A stretch of 64,000 nucleotides of DNA, from the NCBI RefSeq assembly GCF_003938655.1, contig NZ_RJJT01000004.1:248001-312000 (forward strand). The letters run 5' to 3'. The position numbers and the translations under genes are program-made. A model generated the notes under the pieces. It did no database searches and was not told where the DNA came from. It worked only from the letters and a program-made list of their open reading frames with translations. Of this stretch, positions 45,478 through 57,788 are shown one piece after another. Source of the DNA: Rhizobium pisi (GTDB taxonomy: Bacteria > Pseudomonadota > Alphaproteobacteria > Rhizobiales > Rhizobiaceae). Numbering within the stretch: the first letter of the stretch is position 1; every line of letters begins with the position of its first letter.

Positions 45478-48400
45478 ATGAAGTTCAACAAGCTGCGCCT
45501 GGTCGGCTTCAAATCCTTCGTCGAGCCGACGGAATTCATCATCGAGCGGGGGCTGACCGGCGTCGTCGGGCCGAACGGCTGCGGCAAGTCCAACCTCGTC
45601 GAAGCGCTGCGCTGGGTGATGGGCGAGAATTCCTACAAGAATATGCGCGCCTCCGGCATGGACGACGTGATCTTCTCGGGCTCGGGAAACCGCCCGGCGC
45701 GAAACACCGCCGAAGTGGCGCTCTATCTCGACAATGGCGAGCGCACCGCGCCTGCGGCCTTCAATGACAGCGATGAGATCCAGGTTACCCGCCGCATCGA
45801 GCGCGAGCAGGGCTCTCTCTATCGCATCAACGGCAAGGAAAGCCGCGCCAAGGATGTGCAACTGCTCTTTGCCGACGCCTCCACCGGCGCGCGTTCGCCC
45901 TCCATGGTCGGGCAGGGCCGCATCGGTGAGCTCATTCAGGCAAAGCCGCAGGCCCGCCGTCAGCTGCTAGAAGAGGCGGCCGGCATTTCAGGCCTGCATT
46001 CGCGCCGCCACGAGGCCGAACTGCGGCTGCGTGCCGCCGAAGGCAATCTGGAACGTCTCGACGACGTCACCTCGCAGCTCGAAAGCCAGATCGAGAGCCT
46101 GAAGCGGCAGGCCCGGCAGGCAAACCGCTTCAAGACGCTGTCTGCCGATATCCGCGCCCGCGAGGCCATGCTGCTGCATATCCGCTGGGTGCAGGCCAAG
46201 GAAGCCGAGGCCGAGGCCGACAGCGCGCTCAACCAGGCGACCGTCATCGTCGCCGAAAAGGCGCAGCTGCAGATGGAGGCGGCCAAGAACCAGGGCATCG
46301 CCAGCCTGAAGCTGCCGGAACTGCGCGAAGGCGAGGCGCGTGCCGCCGCCGCTCTGCAGCGCCTGCAGATCGCCAGAAGCCAGCTGGAGGAAGATGCCGG
46401 CCGCATCCTGCGCCGCCGCGACGAGCTGACCCGCCGCCTTGCTCAGCTTGCGGAGGATATTCGCCGTGAGGAACGGCTGGTGGCCGACAATGCGGTCATC
46501 CTTGCAAGGCTCGACGCAGAAGAAGCCGAGATTTCGGAAATCCTCGCCGATTCCGGCCGTTATGCCGAGGAAACCCGCGAGGCCTTCGAGGGCGCGGCGG
46601 CCAAACTTGCCGACAGCGAGCGCATCTTTACTGCATTGACGGCCGAGCGTGCCGAGGCGGCTGCCGGCCGCAACCAGCTGGAGCGCGCCATCCGCGATCT
46701 CACTGATCGCCGGATGCGCCTCGAGCGCCAGATGGACGAGGCCAACCACGAGCTATCGGCCATCGGTGAGAAGATCGCCGGCCTGCCCGATCCCGACGAG
46801 AAACGCGCCGTGGTCGAGGCCGGCGAGATCGCGCTTGCCGACGCCGAGGCCGCCGTCCAGGCAGTCGAACAGGCGCTGACTGCAGCCCGCCAGACCGAGG
46901 CGCTGTCGCGTGCGCCTGTCGATCAGGCCCGTTCCGCGCTGAATGCGCTGGAGACGGAGGCTCGCACCATTTCCCGCATGCTCGCAGCCGGTGCCGCGGC
47001 CGGAAAATTTCCACCGGTTGCCGACGAGCTGAAGGTCGATCGCGGCTTTGAAACCGCGCTCGGTGCCGCGCTTGGCGACGATCTGGAATCGCCGCTCGAT
47101 GCCGAGGCACCGGCCTATTGGTCGGACAATGGCGATGGCGCCGCCGATCCGACATTGCCGTCCGGTGCTGCGCCGCTGCTTGATCATGTCCGCGCCCCCG
47201 CCGCACTGACTCGTCGCCTGCGCCAGATCGGCCTGGTCGCCGAGGGCGATGCAGCACGACTGATGGTAGCGCTGAAGCCCGGCCAGCGGCTGGTGACGAA
47301 AGAGGGCGTCGTCTATCGCTGGGACGGCCATGTCACCGGCGCCGACGCGCCGAGTGCCGCGGCCTTGCGCCTTGCCCAGAAGAACCGACTGGCCGAGCTC
47401 GAAGGTGAAACTATCCTCGCCCGCGACGTTTTCGCTGAAGCCGAGGAGCGGCAGGCAGCCGCCGCCGAAGCGATCGGCGCCGAGGAGCGACGGCTTGCCG
47501 AGGCGCGCGATATGAGCCGCCTGTCGGCTCGTCATCTCGCCGAAGCGCGCGAGGTGCTTCTCGCTGCCGAGCGTGCCTCCGGCGAGCTGATCCGCCGCCG
47601 CGATATCGTGAGCGAAGCGGCCAGCCAGCTGCGCGCGCAGCTGGAGGAAATCGCCGTCCAAGAAGAGAATGCCCGCATAGAGCTCGAGGACGCGCCTGAT
47701 CTCACCGCAATCGACGAGCGGCTCCGTTTCCAGCAGGCGGAAGTTGCGACCGATCGCGGCGCGCTCGCCGAAAGCCGGGCGCGCCATGAAAGCCTGGCCA
47801 GGGAAAACGAGGCCCGGCAGCGGCGCATCGTTGCGATCGCGCAGGAGCGCGAGACTTGGCGCCAGCGGGCGGCAAGCGGCGAAGATCATGTCGCGACGCT
47901 CCGCGAGCGCGAGGAGGAGGCGCGCGACGAGGCCGCTGAGCTCGAAATGGCGCCGGATGAATTCGACGACAAGCGCCGTGCCCTGCTCAATGAATTGCAG
48001 AAGGCCGAGGAGGCGCGCCGCCATGCCAGCGATCTCCTGGCTGAGGCCGAACGCATCCAGCGCGAAGCCGACCACAAGGCGACAACGGCGCTGTCGGAAC
48101 TTGCCGAATGCCGGGAACGCCGTGGCCGCGCCGAGGAGCGCCTTGTCTCCGCCCGTGAGAAGCGCCAGGAAAGCGAAGGCCGCATCCGTGAAGTCCTGAA
48201 CGTCGCGCCGCACGAAGCGCTGCAGCTGACCGGTCGCCCGACCATGCAGGCTCTTCCCGATCCGCGCGAAGTCGAGCGCGAACTGGAGCGTCTGAGGATC
48301 GAGCGCGAGCGGCTCGGCGCCGTCAACCTGCGCGCCGACGAGGAACAGAAGGAGCTGAGCGAGAAGCTCGAGGCGCTGATCAAGGAGCGCGATGACGTCA

Positions 48401-48939
48401 TCGACGCGATCCGCAAGCTGCGCGGCGCCATCCAGAGCCTCAACCGCGAGGGCCGCGAACGCCTAATCGCCGCCTTCGACATCGTCAACGCCCAGTTCCA
48501 GCGGCTGTTCACCCATCTTTTCGGCGGCGGCACGGCCGAGCTTCAGCTGATCGAATCCGACGATCCATTGGAAGCCGGCCTGGAAATCCTCGCCCGCCCG
48601 CCGGGCAAGAAGCCGCAGACCATGACACTGCTATCCGGCGGCGAACAGGCGTTGACGGCAATGGCGCTGATCTTCGCCGTCTTCCTCACCAATCCGGCGC
48701 CGATCTGCGTGCTCGACGAAGTGGACGCGCCGCTCGACGACCACAATGTCGAGCGCTACTGCAATCTGATGGACGAGATGGCGGCATCCACCGAAACCCG
48801 TTTCGTCATCATCACCCACAATCCGATCACCATGGCCCGCATGAACCGCCTCTTCGGTGTCACCATGGCCGAGCAAGGCGTCTCCCAGCTCGTCTCGGTC
48901 GATCTCCAGACGGCCGAGCGCCTGCGCGAAATTGCCTGA
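45478..48939 (+). CDS. smc: Chromosome segregation protein SMC
   Basis: SMC is the ATPase of the condensin-like complex that organises and segregates the chromosome. The 1153-residue protein has the N-terminal ATPase half ([13 protein letters not shown]; Walker [11 protein letters not shown] at residues 30-39; [19 protein letters not shown]), a first long coiled coil (about 170-505), a hinge (about 505-625), a return coiled coil (about 625-985), and the C-terminal half with signature [14 protein letters not shown] near 1051 and Walker [16 protein letters not shown] near 1076. No ribosome site is obvious beyond GGAG. It starts shortly after a terminator, so its promoter must lie within the preceding 60-100 bases or inside dsbA. 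Confidence 0.97.
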   Translation: MKFNKLRLVGFKSFVEPTEFIIERGLTGVVGPNGCGKSNLVEALRWVMGENSYKNMRASGMDDVIFSGSGNRPARNTAEVALYLDNGERTAPAAFNDSDEIQVTRRIEREQGSLYRINGKESRAKDVQLLFADASTGARSPSMVGQGRIGELIQAKPQARRQLLEEAAGISGLHSRRHEAELRLRAAEGNLERLDDVTSQLESQIESLKRQARQANRFKTLSADIRAREAMLLHIRWVQAKEAEAEADSALNQATVIVAEKAQLQMEAAKNQGIASLKLPELREGEARAAAALQRLQIARSQLEEDAGRILRRRDELTRRLAQLAEDIRREERLVADNAVILARLDAEEAEISEILADSGRYAEETREAFEGAAAKLADSERIFTALTAERAEAAAGRNQLERAIRDLTDRRMRLERQMDEANHELSAIGEKIAGLPDPDEKRAVVEAGEIALADAEAAVQAVEQALTAARQTEALSRAPVDQARSALNALETEARTISRMLAAGAAAGKFPPVADELKVDRGFETALGAALGDDLESPLDAEAPAYWSDNGDGAADPTLPSGAAPLLDHVRAPAALTRRLRQIGLVAEGDAARLMVALKPGQRLVTKEGVVYRWDGHVTGADAPSAAALRLAQKNRLAELEGETILARDVFAEAEERQAAAAEAIGAEERRLAEARDMSRLSARHLAEAREVLLAAERASGELIRRRDIVSEAASQLRAQLEEIAVQEENARIELEDAPDLTAIDERLRFQQAEVATDRGALAESRARHESLARENEARQRRIVAIAQERETWRQRAASGEDHVATLREREEEARDEAAELEMAPDEFDDKRRALLNELQKAEEARRHASDLLAEAERIQREADHKATTALSELAECRERRGRAEERLVSAREKRQESEGRIREVLNVAPHEALQLTGRPTMQALPDPREVERELERLRIERERLGAVNLRADEEQKELSEKLEALIKERDDVIDAIRKLRGAIQSLNREGRERLIAAFDIVNAQFQRLFTHLFGGGTAELQLIESDDPLEAGLEILARPPGKKPQTMTLLSGGEQALTAMALIFAVFLTNPAPICVLDEVDAPLDDHNVERYCNLMDEMAASTETRFVIITHNPITMARMNRLFGVTMAEQGVSQLVSVDLQTAERLREIA

Positions 48940-49017
48940 AGCAATTCCGGCAAAGTGGCTGGTGAGGCAGCGTCCTAGGGTTGCGTGAAGAAAATAGTGC
49001 AAGCCCATGGCGGTTTT

Positions 49018-49106
49018 CCGGGAATTGCGTAAAATCAAAGGACGGAGCAATTTCAGCGAAGCTGGCGAGCGGTCTTGCGTCCGGAAATTGCGGAAAATCA
49101 AAAGAC
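49018..49106. repeat. Pair of 26-bp direct repeats 63 bp apart
   Basis: Copies at 49018-49043 and 49081-49106 match at 23 of 26 positions; each contains AATTGCG and AAAATCAAA. The period is a multiple of three, and a 67-codon frame at 49007-49210 would translate the copies as FRELRKIKG and VRKLRKIKR, so either a small repetitive peptide or a DNA-level repeat is possible. It lies in the 587-base gap between smc and ppdK. Confidence 0.6.
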
Positions 49107-49315
49107 TGGCAATAAACACCAAAAAAGGTCGGCTCTTGGACGGCCTGTACCCCATTTGGGTGATGCTCTTTGCGATGACTTGCATTAGAAGTTGTTTCAA
49201 CGCAACCTGATATTTTTGCTGAAAAGCGGGCAGTCAGCGGTGCGCATATCGAATTGGCGATGCGGTGTTCCGGGCAGAGGGCAAGTGCCGGAATGCTGAG
49301 GTGTTGAGGGACCCC

Positions 49316-49387
49316 CCGTCCGGTTTTCCTGGCCGGACGGAAACAAGGCTTTGCGGGACATTGTTGCAGTCCCGCAAAGCTTTTTTT
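49316..49387 (+). terminator. Double hairpin ending in a strong terminator, ahead of ppdK
   Basis: The first stem is CCGTCCGG (49316-49323) with CCGGACGG (49333-49340). The second, GCTTTGCGGGAC (49348-49359) with GTCCCGCAAAGC (49369-49380), is a perfect 12-bp stem followed by seven T residues. It is far from the smc stop (about 400 bases), so it may end a separate short transcript or a long smc 3-prime tail. It could also be the 3-prime end of a small RNA. Confidence 0.85.
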
Positions 49388-49526
49388 ATGCCTTGCGATG
49401 TTTCAATCGTTTCGACGGCCGGTCGCACTGAGATTTATTGTGCGGCGCAACATTTTGCCGCATTTGTCGATTTTCATTTCAACACCAAGGGATTAAGCTA
49501 ATCCCCGATTTGGTGTTGGGGGGAAG

Positions 49527-52193
<2,667 letters not shown>

Positions 52194-52242
52194 AAACGCC
52201 GGCGGGGTCTTTGACGGGGAGCCCAGAAGACGGCTGCGGCAT

Positions 52243-52524
52243 TCAGTGATGATACCGCCAGCGATCGCGATAGACGTACGGACCATTGTTGAGATCCCAG
52301 GCCATGCTGTCCATCAGCTCCGCGCTCTGCGCTCGCGATTCGGCCCGCCTGTCGAGATCGATGCGCTGCAGGCAGGTGGCAAAGCCATCCGTGCCGCGCC
52401 GGAAGCCGTAACTCAAGCAGCGCTGCTCATCCGCCGCCCGCCGCTCCTCCGGCGTCATCGTCTGGCAGGCGGAGAGCCCGGCGATGATGGTGGTCATGAC
52501 GGTGATGAGAAGAGGATAGCGCAT
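52243..52524 (-). CDS. Small hypothetical lipoprotein
   Basis: The 93-residue protein from the ATG at 52524 (AAGGA upstream) has a lipoprotein signal MRYPLLITVMTTIIAGLSAC with Cys20, then a charged region TPEERRAADEQRCLSYGFRR with GTDGFATCLQRIDLDRRAES (two more Cys) and an aromatic tail YVYRDRWRYHH. This pattern (Cys-Leu-x-Tyr-Gly and FATC) occurs in short envelope lipoproteins of rhizobia; function unknown. It is convergent with ppdK. Confidence 0.78.
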   Translation of the reverse strand: MRYPLLITVMTTIIAGLSACQTMTPEERRAADEQRCLSYGFRRGTDGFATCLQRIDLDRRAESRAQSAELMDSMAWDLNNGPYVYRDRWRYHH

Positions 52525-52616
52525 TGGTTCATTCCTTGAGGCAGGCTCGCTCCGAGCAAAGTCCATTCGGGTGAGGCCGTCAAGCCACCCTTGGCCTAGG
52601 AGATCGCCGCGAGACC

Positions 52617-52755
52617 TGCCCCTCATCCGGCTGCCGCCACCTTCTCCCCGCCCGCGGGGAGAAGGGGATATGCCGCGACCCCTCCGATCCCATCTGCGCT
52701 CTCGGGACGGGGTCCGAAGGACGGCTCGACCCCGGTAGGTTAGGGTGAGGGGCAG
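52617..52755. repeat. RIME-like rhizobial intergenic repeat, copy 2
   Basis: It opens with TGCCCCTCATCCGGCTGCC and contains CTTCTCCCCG facing CGGGGAGAAG as a strong palindrome. It ends with a GGTTAGGGTGAGGGGCA piece complementary to its start. The same modules recur at 55887-56023 and, in part, at 18211-18320. Confidence 0.8.
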
Positions 52756-52781
52756 TTGTTGCCCAAGCGGGCGATGACGTC

Positions 52782-52979
52782 CTACGCCGCCCCGGCCGGA
52801 TCTCCAATCGGCAGCAGCGCCGGATCAAGCGGCGGATCCTCCGGGTTCTTCGTATCGGCCGGATCCTGCGCCGGCGTCAGTGGCGGTTTTTCCTGGACGC
52901 GATCGGGAATACCGGGTGTCGGCGTCGGGCCGCGTGGCGTATCGGCATTCGGGATCGGCATTGGGTCTCTGCTGGGCAT
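52782..52979 (-). CDS. Small proline-rich hypothetical protein
   Basis: The 65-residue product begins at the ATG at 52979, behind an excellent AAAGGAGG ribosome site five bases upstream. It has 19 prolines (for example RGPTPTPGIPD and NPEDPPLDPALLP), no signal and no membrane segment, and is expected to be unstructured. I do not recognise it. The strong ribosome site is the main evidence for translation. Confidence 0.6.
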   Translation of the reverse strand: MPSRDPMPIPNADTPRGPTPTPGIPDRVQEKPPLTPAQDPADTKNPEDPPLDPALLPIGDPAGAA

Positions 52980-53083
52980 GATCGCCTCCTTTGAAAAAGG
53001 AACGGCATCGCCAGCACTTGGTTCCACTTCCGTCGCAGGGCATTCCTCTGTATGAGGAAGTCTTGCAAAAAACTGGAACGAGC

Positions 53084-53329
53084 ATGGCCATTCGCGATCG
53101 ATTTTCGAAAAAACTGAGCTGTCCGCAATGCGGCAATGAGGGCTTTGCCGAAGCCTCGGAAGTGGATGATCCCAAGCGCAAGCACCCGGATTTCAAGGTC
53201 GATCAGCTGCCGCGCGGCTTTGGCGTGCAGCGGCCCGCCAATCACCAGGAAAATTTCATGATCAAGTGCGAGTGCGGGCGCAAGTTCCCCTTCCGCAGCG
53301 TCGCGGAAGCCGCGGCCGAGCGCCGGTAG
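53084..53329 (+). CDS. Small zinc-ribbon-like hypothetical protein
   Basis: The 81-residue protein from the ATG at 53084 has two CxxC-like pairs: CPQCGNEG near residues 13-20 and CECGRKF near 62-68, which could bind one zinc ion. The middle is charged (EVDDPKRKHPDFKVDQLPRG). No signal peptide. I know it only as a rhizobial hypothetical. It is divergent from the proline-rich gene, with about 100 bases between them. Confidence 0.7.
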   Translation: MAIRDRFSKKLSCPQCGNEGFAEASEVDDPKRKHPDFKVDQLPRGFGVQRPANHQENFMIKCECGRKFPFRSVAEAAAERR

Positions 53330-53418
53330 CGGAAAAGCGGACGTTGCGATTAAAAGTGCCAAGCCGACATTTTCAGTGAGATGTCAGATCTCCCATCCCG
53401 GCATTGTTAGGTAGACGC

Positions 53419-54061
53419 ATGAGCAAGCTAACGGACGTTCCCCTCGTGGGTGGTCGAACCAATCCTGAGGTAGTTCAAAGGGGCAACAGAGTTCATCGAT
53501 CCAGGCACATAAATTCAGAGTTCGTGCGGCTCCTTCTGACGCATTTCCAGCGGGTGGGATTTCACGCTGTACCTCGCAGCTTCGGCATGGACGAGCTCGG
53601 TCGTGATGTATTCGAATTTGTTGAAGGAGATGTGCCAACTGATCTGACCTATCATTCACGACGCTTCGGAAGGATTGTTGAGCGCACAGGTACACGAAGC
53701 TGGGTTTGAGGTGGTCTACCACAATGATCTTTCGCCCTGCAACTTCGTGTTCCGGCAGCAAATCCCGGTCGCCATAATTGATTTTGATGCAGCCTCCTTC
53801 GGCCGTCGCGTGTACGACCTGGGATATGCCGCATGGCTTTGGTTGCAAATTGGCGACGAGGAAATTTCACCGCGTGAGCAGGTTCGACGGCTAGCGTTGT
53901 TTGCAAACGCATACGGGGAGTTGGAATGCTCGGCAATTGTTGAGGCGATGTTGGTTCGCCAGACCATCATTATCCAGCAAGGAAGGCGTGCTGCCAACAA
54001 TGCTATGGCGGAATGGGCGCAGGCTGCGAGAATCTGGACGCTCAGAGAACTGGCTGTTTAG
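53419..54061 (+). pseudogene. Frameshifted phosphotransferase (APH) family gene
   Basis: Two partial frames together make one APH-fold protein. Frame one (ATG at 53419) reads through LTDVPLVGGRTNPEVVQRGN and FEFVEGDVPTDLTYHS to about 53658. The rest, from HDASEGLLSAQVHEAG (53657 onward), is in the next frame and includes the catalytic HNDLSPCNFVF and VAIIDFDAASFGRRVYDLGY up to the stop at 54061. Family members carry a helix of roughly 15-20 residues before the HDA motif; that helix is missing here, so an out-of-frame deletion near 53656 is the likely lesion. Frame one stops at 53709. The family phosphorylates small molecules or acts as homoserine-kinase-like enzymes. The base composition is lower in GC than the neighbours. 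Confidence 0.82.
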
Positions 54062-54183
54062 CGGGAATGCGGCGCGCCTTTCTATCGTGCGGCCAACTGG
54101 CGATGAGGATCTTGTCCGCTCCACAATGAGAAGCGAAAACAGGAACTGCACCTGCCGTTTCAGGGGCCGCCCATCCTCAAATC

Positions 54184-54573
54184 TCAGATCCGCTCCAGCA
54201 ATTCGATGAAGGCATCGGCAAAACGCACCAGGGGCGCGGTTTCTTCATCGGGCGCCTGCATGCGGATTTCAGTGCCGTTATCGTCAAGCAGCGCCAGCAC
54301 GACGCGCATCTCCTGGGCGCCAGCCGGAATGCGCAGCACGGCGATGCGGCGGCAATCCTGGACGAGGCCGGCGGCCGGCAGGTCGAACAGCAGTTCGCCG
54401 CCGGAGCGTTCCGCTGCCCGGCGCACCGCCTCGCAGAAACCGGCATCGCCGCCCGCGTAACCTTCGAGCGAAAGTTCGAGCTCGAGCAGCTCCATCGGCA
54501 GCATCGGTTCGGACTGGTCGATTACGCCAAGCGCAGACGCCTGCGGCCTTGCTGCTATGTCGGGTGAAATCAT
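54184..54573 (-). CDS. Hypothetical protein
   Basis: The 129-residue protein from the ATG at 54573 (AGGAG about seven bases upstream) is acidic and has no signal peptide or membrane segment. Visible segments are LPMELLELELSLEGYAGGDA, FCEAVRRAAERSGGELLFDL and MRVVLALLDDNGTEIRMQAP. I do not recognise a family. The frame continues upstream, but the extension overlaps the divergent DUF1499 gene and is not credible. Confidence 0.6.
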   Translation of the reverse strand: MISPDIAARPQASALGVIDQSEPMLPMELLELELSLEGYAGGDAGFCEAVRRAAERSGGELLFDLPAAGLVQDCRRIAVLRIPAGAQEMRVVLALLDDNGTEIRMQAPDEETAPLVRFADAFIELLERI

Positions 54574-54791
54574 CCCGTCTCTCCTGTCTCTATGTCGGAG
54601 ATGAAACCGCGCCAGAATGACCTTTTTTTGGCATATCAGCAAGGTCTTATGAAGTGGCGTTCCTCTTCGTCGTGGATTCCAACGCATTGCTTCAGACAAG
54701 AGTTTCAATTTAGACGAATCTTGCACTAAACAGGGTGATAGCGATTTGCGTGGTTGACGACGCGGGCGCTGACGAGCAACCGGTAAGTTTG

Positions 54792-55703
54792 ATGGCCATC
54801 CGCTTCGACCGTCCCGTTTCCAGCGCCGCCCGCTTTTCGCGGCTGCTCGGGGCGTTTTCCCTGGTTCTGGCGCTGGCGGTGATGATCGCCCACCGCTTCG
54901 GCGGGCTCGCCACACCCTATCTGGTGCTGCTGCTGATTGCGGCTGCCGGCTGCGCGCTTCTCGCTGCCCTGCTGGCGGCGGTCGGGCTGCGCAGCCTCTG
55001 GATGACAGGCGCCGAAGGCGGACTGGCGGCGCTGGCCGCGCTGATCTATGCCGCCTTTCCGCTGGCGCTCGGCGCCTTTGCTACCGAGCACTATCTCACC
55101 CTGCCTGCGATCTACGACGTCTCCACCGATCCAGTCTCCGCCCCGGACTGGCTTTCGCCGCCCAAGTCAGACCAGATCTGGCTGAAGCGCAACGTGCAGG
55201 TGACGCCTGAGGATCGCGAAAAGCAGATGGTTGCCTATCCCGAGCTGACCGGCCGGCGTTATGAGGGTGCGCTCGACCGCGTGCTGGAAGCAGTGCGCAA
55301 GGTCGCCAAGCAGAGCGGCATTACGATCACGAGGAGCAGCGGCGACACCGAGCCGGGCCGCGAGCCCGAAGACAAGCCGGTCAAGCCGCCGCAGCCGGGC
55401 GACGATGCCGTGGCCGATGCGCCCGATATCATCCCTGTGCCAACGCCGCGCCCTTATGACGATGATGTCGCCAAGCTCATCCGCGGCGCCAATGGCGTAA
55501 CGCTGCAGGGCACCACCCGCACGCTGATCCTCGGCCTGCGCTTCGATATTCTCATCCGCCTGCGCGAAGAGGCCGAAACCACCTTCGTCGACATCCGCGT
55601 CGCCTCCCGCTACGGCCAGCACGACCTCGGCTTCAGCGCCGAAATCGCCGACGATTATCTGAAAGCGCTGGATGCCGAACTCTTGGGAATTGCGGGTGGG
55701 TGA
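54792..55703 (+). CDS. DUF1499 family membrane protein
   Basis: The 303-residue protein from the ATG at 54792 has three hydrophobic helices (about residues 17-36, 43-66 and 74-96) followed by a soluble domain with DVSTDPVSAPDWLSPPKSDQ, YPELTGRRYEGALDRVLEAV, and the terminal FDILIRLREEAETTFVDIRV and SRYGQHDLGFSAEIADDYL, all DUF1499 features. A Pro/Asp-rich insert (PVKPPQPGDDAVADAPDIIP) interrupts the domain. A GTG at 54735 is an alternative start. The function of DUF1499 is unknown. Confidence 0.83.
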   Translation: MAIRFDRPVSSAARFSRLLGAFSLVLALAVMIAHRFGGLATPYLVLLLIAAAGCALLAALLAAVGLRSLWMTGAEGGLAALAALIYAAFPLALGAFATEHYLTLPAIYDVSTDPVSAPDWLSPPKSDQIWLKRNVQVTPEDREKQMVAYPELTGRRYEGALDRVLEAVRKVAKQSGITITRSSGDTEPGREPEDKPVKPPQPGDDAVADAPDIIPVPTPRPYDDDVAKLIRGANGVTLQGTTRTLILGLRFDILIRLREEAETTFVDIRVASRYGQHDLGFSAEIADDYLKALDAELLGIAGG

Positions 55704-55727
55704 GCCGCGGTGCCGCCAAAGGCGGCA

Positions 55728-55752
55728 GCAATCGATCCAGTGAATCGATTGC
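55728..55752. repeat. Short palindrome downstream of the DUF1499 gene
   Basis: GCAATCGAT (55728-55736) and ATCGATTGC (55744-55752) form a 9-bp perfect inverted repeat with a 7-base loop. It belongs to the 360-base gap (55704-56063), which otherwise holds the RIME-like repeat copy 3 and no gene. Confidence 0.6.
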
Positions 55753-55886
55753 AGCGGCGAACGCCCTGAGCCAAAGCGAAGGGCCGGGATACGGTGCGGC
55801 AAACTCGACCACCTTATACCGTTTCAACGGCGGAGAGGGGGCTGCTATGGAAAGCGAGGTCCCCGGCCGAGGAACTCGTCGAGACT

Positions 55887-56023
55887 TGCCCCTCATCCGC
55901 CTGCCGGCACCTTCTCCCCGCACGCGGGGCGAAGGGGGATGCCGCGCCCTCTCCATTCCGCGCAGCCTCTCGCAGGGCACGTCCCCTCGCCCCGCGAGCG
56001 GGGAGAGGGTTAGAGTGAGAGCG
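55887..56023. repeat. RIME-like rhizobial intergenic repeat, copy 3
   Basis: It starts TGCCCCTCATCCGCCTGCC and has CTTCTCCCCG early, with CCCCTCGCCCCGCGAGCGGG and a GGGTTAGAGTGAGAG end, matching copy 2 at 52617-52755 module by module. The internal GCGGGG and CCCCGC pieces form palindromes. It fills most of the gap between two convergent genes. Confidence 0.8.
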
Positions 56024-56063
56024 CAACTATCCGAGCGAACCGACGGTCATCACCGCAGTCCCT

Positions 56064-57788
56064 TCACCCCTCCACCACCAACCACCCCGTATACCGCACC
56101 ACCAACCCCGTCAGTCGCCCGCCGATCTCGACATGAAAGCAGAACCGCCCATCCCGCTCCTCCTCATAGGTATCCCCACCCGGTGCCAGAAACATCGGTA
56201 GCGGAATCCCTAAAAACCGCCATCCCCGCACGACGAGCCGCAGCCTCTGCCCATCCGGCGTCAGTGCCATCAGCACCCGGAACGGCCCGAAAACCTCGGT
56301 GAGCAGATGCCGGTCGCGGTCCTGCCCCTCGACTTGCCAGCTGCGGAAGGGCTTGCCGCCGAAATCCCGGGTCCAGATCTCCTTGTTTCCATCGATAGCG
56401 AAACGCACCGTGACCGGCACATCCTCGCCCGCCGGGGGAAAGCCGATGACACGCGCGACGATCCCGGCCAGAAGCCCGCCGCCGCGCTCGACCTGCGCCC
56501 GGCCGGAGGCAACGCGCGCGCCGCCCGCATGCATTGCGGCGATAGCAGGCGGCAGCCGCTCCCAGGCGGTGCCGAGGATCTGCCGGTAGAGCGGCAGGCG
56601 AGCCTCCTCGCATTCCATCCTGATGCCTGACGTGATCGAAAAACGCCGGAAAGCCGCCTCGAAATCCGCAAGCTGCAATTCCCCCGCCGCCGGCCGCGCG
56701 CCATTCTCCGGCTGCACGCCGGTTAGCAGCCGGCGCACCAGCGCCTCTACGCCGATGACGGGAATGAACGGCCCGTCATCACCTTCGGCAATCAGATGCC
56801 AGCCTGATGTCAGCCGTCTTCCCTCGTGATCGAGGCCGCCGACGCGGACGAACATGCCGCCGCGATGTTCGCCGATCGCGAAGCTATGGCTGGCACGCTG
56901 TAGCAGCCGCGAAAGCGGCAGCAGCGACGGCAGGAGCCGGAAGCGGACGAGCCTTGCCGCAAGGCTGAGCAGCCGCTGCAGCGGCTGTGGTTCCGTGCCG
57001 ACACCGGTGAAACTGGATTTGAGATCGGCAAGGTTTTGCGGCAGCAGAGCCAGGTCAGGCGCATCGACCAGCAGGAATTTCCGGCTGCGCAGCGGCGTAA
57101 CCCCCGGCGGCGCCACCGTCACCCGCATCGCATCGATCAGCCCGCGTCCGGAGGCCGGCCGCCCATTTCGCAGCACCGCCACCGGCTTGCCGGCATAGGT
57201 GGCGATTGCCCTCACAACATTGAGCCCGATCCGCACATGCGGCGAGGGGGCAATGCCGGCCGCGACATTGTCGATCCGGGAGAAATGCGGCGCCATCGCA
57301 TCGAGTGCTGCGAAGGAGAGGGCGGGCAGGCTGCTGAGCCCCGAGAGCGCGAAGGTGCCCTTGGCCTTGGCGCTAGCATCGAGCCCACCGATGCCGGCGA
57401 CGAAGCCGGTACTGTCGGCGATATCGGCATAATCGATGCCGAGGCCGATGCAGGCCTCGACCACCTTATAGGCATCCTTCCCGAAGGTCTGAAACGGCCC
57501 CGATGCATCGACGACGAGATCCGGCCTCAGCCGCGTCAGTTGTTCGATGAGATCGCCGTCGCGATCGAAGGCCACTGCCTGCACCATCGCGCCGAGATTG
57601 TTGCTTCCCAGGCCCTCAGCTCCATCTTTCGGCGTCCGGAGATCTGCAACGAAATCGTCAGCCTTTTCAAGCGAGCGCCCCGCAACTAGCAGCCTGAGCC
57701 GCGGTTCATCGCCAAGCAGCCGGGCAAGCCGCCCGCCAAAAGTGCCGTAGCCGCCGATGATGAGCAGCGAAAACCGGTCGCCGCTCAT
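56064..57788 (-). CDS. Rossmann-fold (saccharopine-dehydrogenase-like) protein with DUF4166 domain
   Basis: The 574-residue protein has an N-terminal NAD(P)-binding fold (LLIIGGYGTFGGRLARLLGD; LVAGRSLEKADDFVADL; DLVVDASGPFQTFGKDAYKV), a middle saccharopine-dehydrogenase-like part to about residue 370, and a C-terminal DUF4166 domain (about 385-570) with FRSWQVEGQDRDRHLLTEVF, FGPFRVLMALTPDGQRLRLV and MFLAPGGDTYEEERDGRFCF. The combination suggests a reductase or dehydrogenase; the substrate is not known. It is the last gene of a three-gene run and overlaps the DCC gene by four bases. Confidence 0.85.
   Translation of the reverse strand: MSGDRFSLLIIGGYGTFGGRLARLLGDEPRLRLLVAGRSLEKADDFVADLRTPKDGAEGLGSNNLGAMVQAVAFDRDGDLIEQLTRLRPDLVVDASGPFQTFGKDAYKVVEACIGLGIDYADIADSTGFVAGIGGLDASAKAKGTFALSGLSSLPALSFAALDAMAPHFSRIDNVAAGIAPSPHVRIGLNVVRAIATYAGKPVAVLRNGRPASGRGLIDAMRVTVAPPGVTPLRSRKFLLVDAPDLALLPQNLADLKSSFTGVGTEPQPLQRLLSLAARLVRFRLLPSLLPLSRLLQRASHSFAIGEHRGGMFVRVGGLDHEGRRLTSGWHLIAEGDDGPFIPVIGVEALVRRLLTGVQPENGARPAAGELQLADFEAAFRRFSITSGIRMECEEARLPLYRQILGTAWERLPPAIAAMHAGGARVASGRAQVERGGGLLAGIVARVIGFPPAGEDVPVTVRFAIDGNKEIWTRDFGGKPFRSWQVEGQDRDRHLLTEVFGPFRVLMALTPDGQRLRLVVRGWRFLGIPLPMFLAPGGDTYEEERDGRFCFHVEIGGRLTGLVVRYTGWLVVEG

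Noticed and set aside
49007..49210. 67-codon frame across the direct repeats as a definite gene
   Set aside because: No convincing ribosome site or family; kept only as a possibility under the repeat finding.
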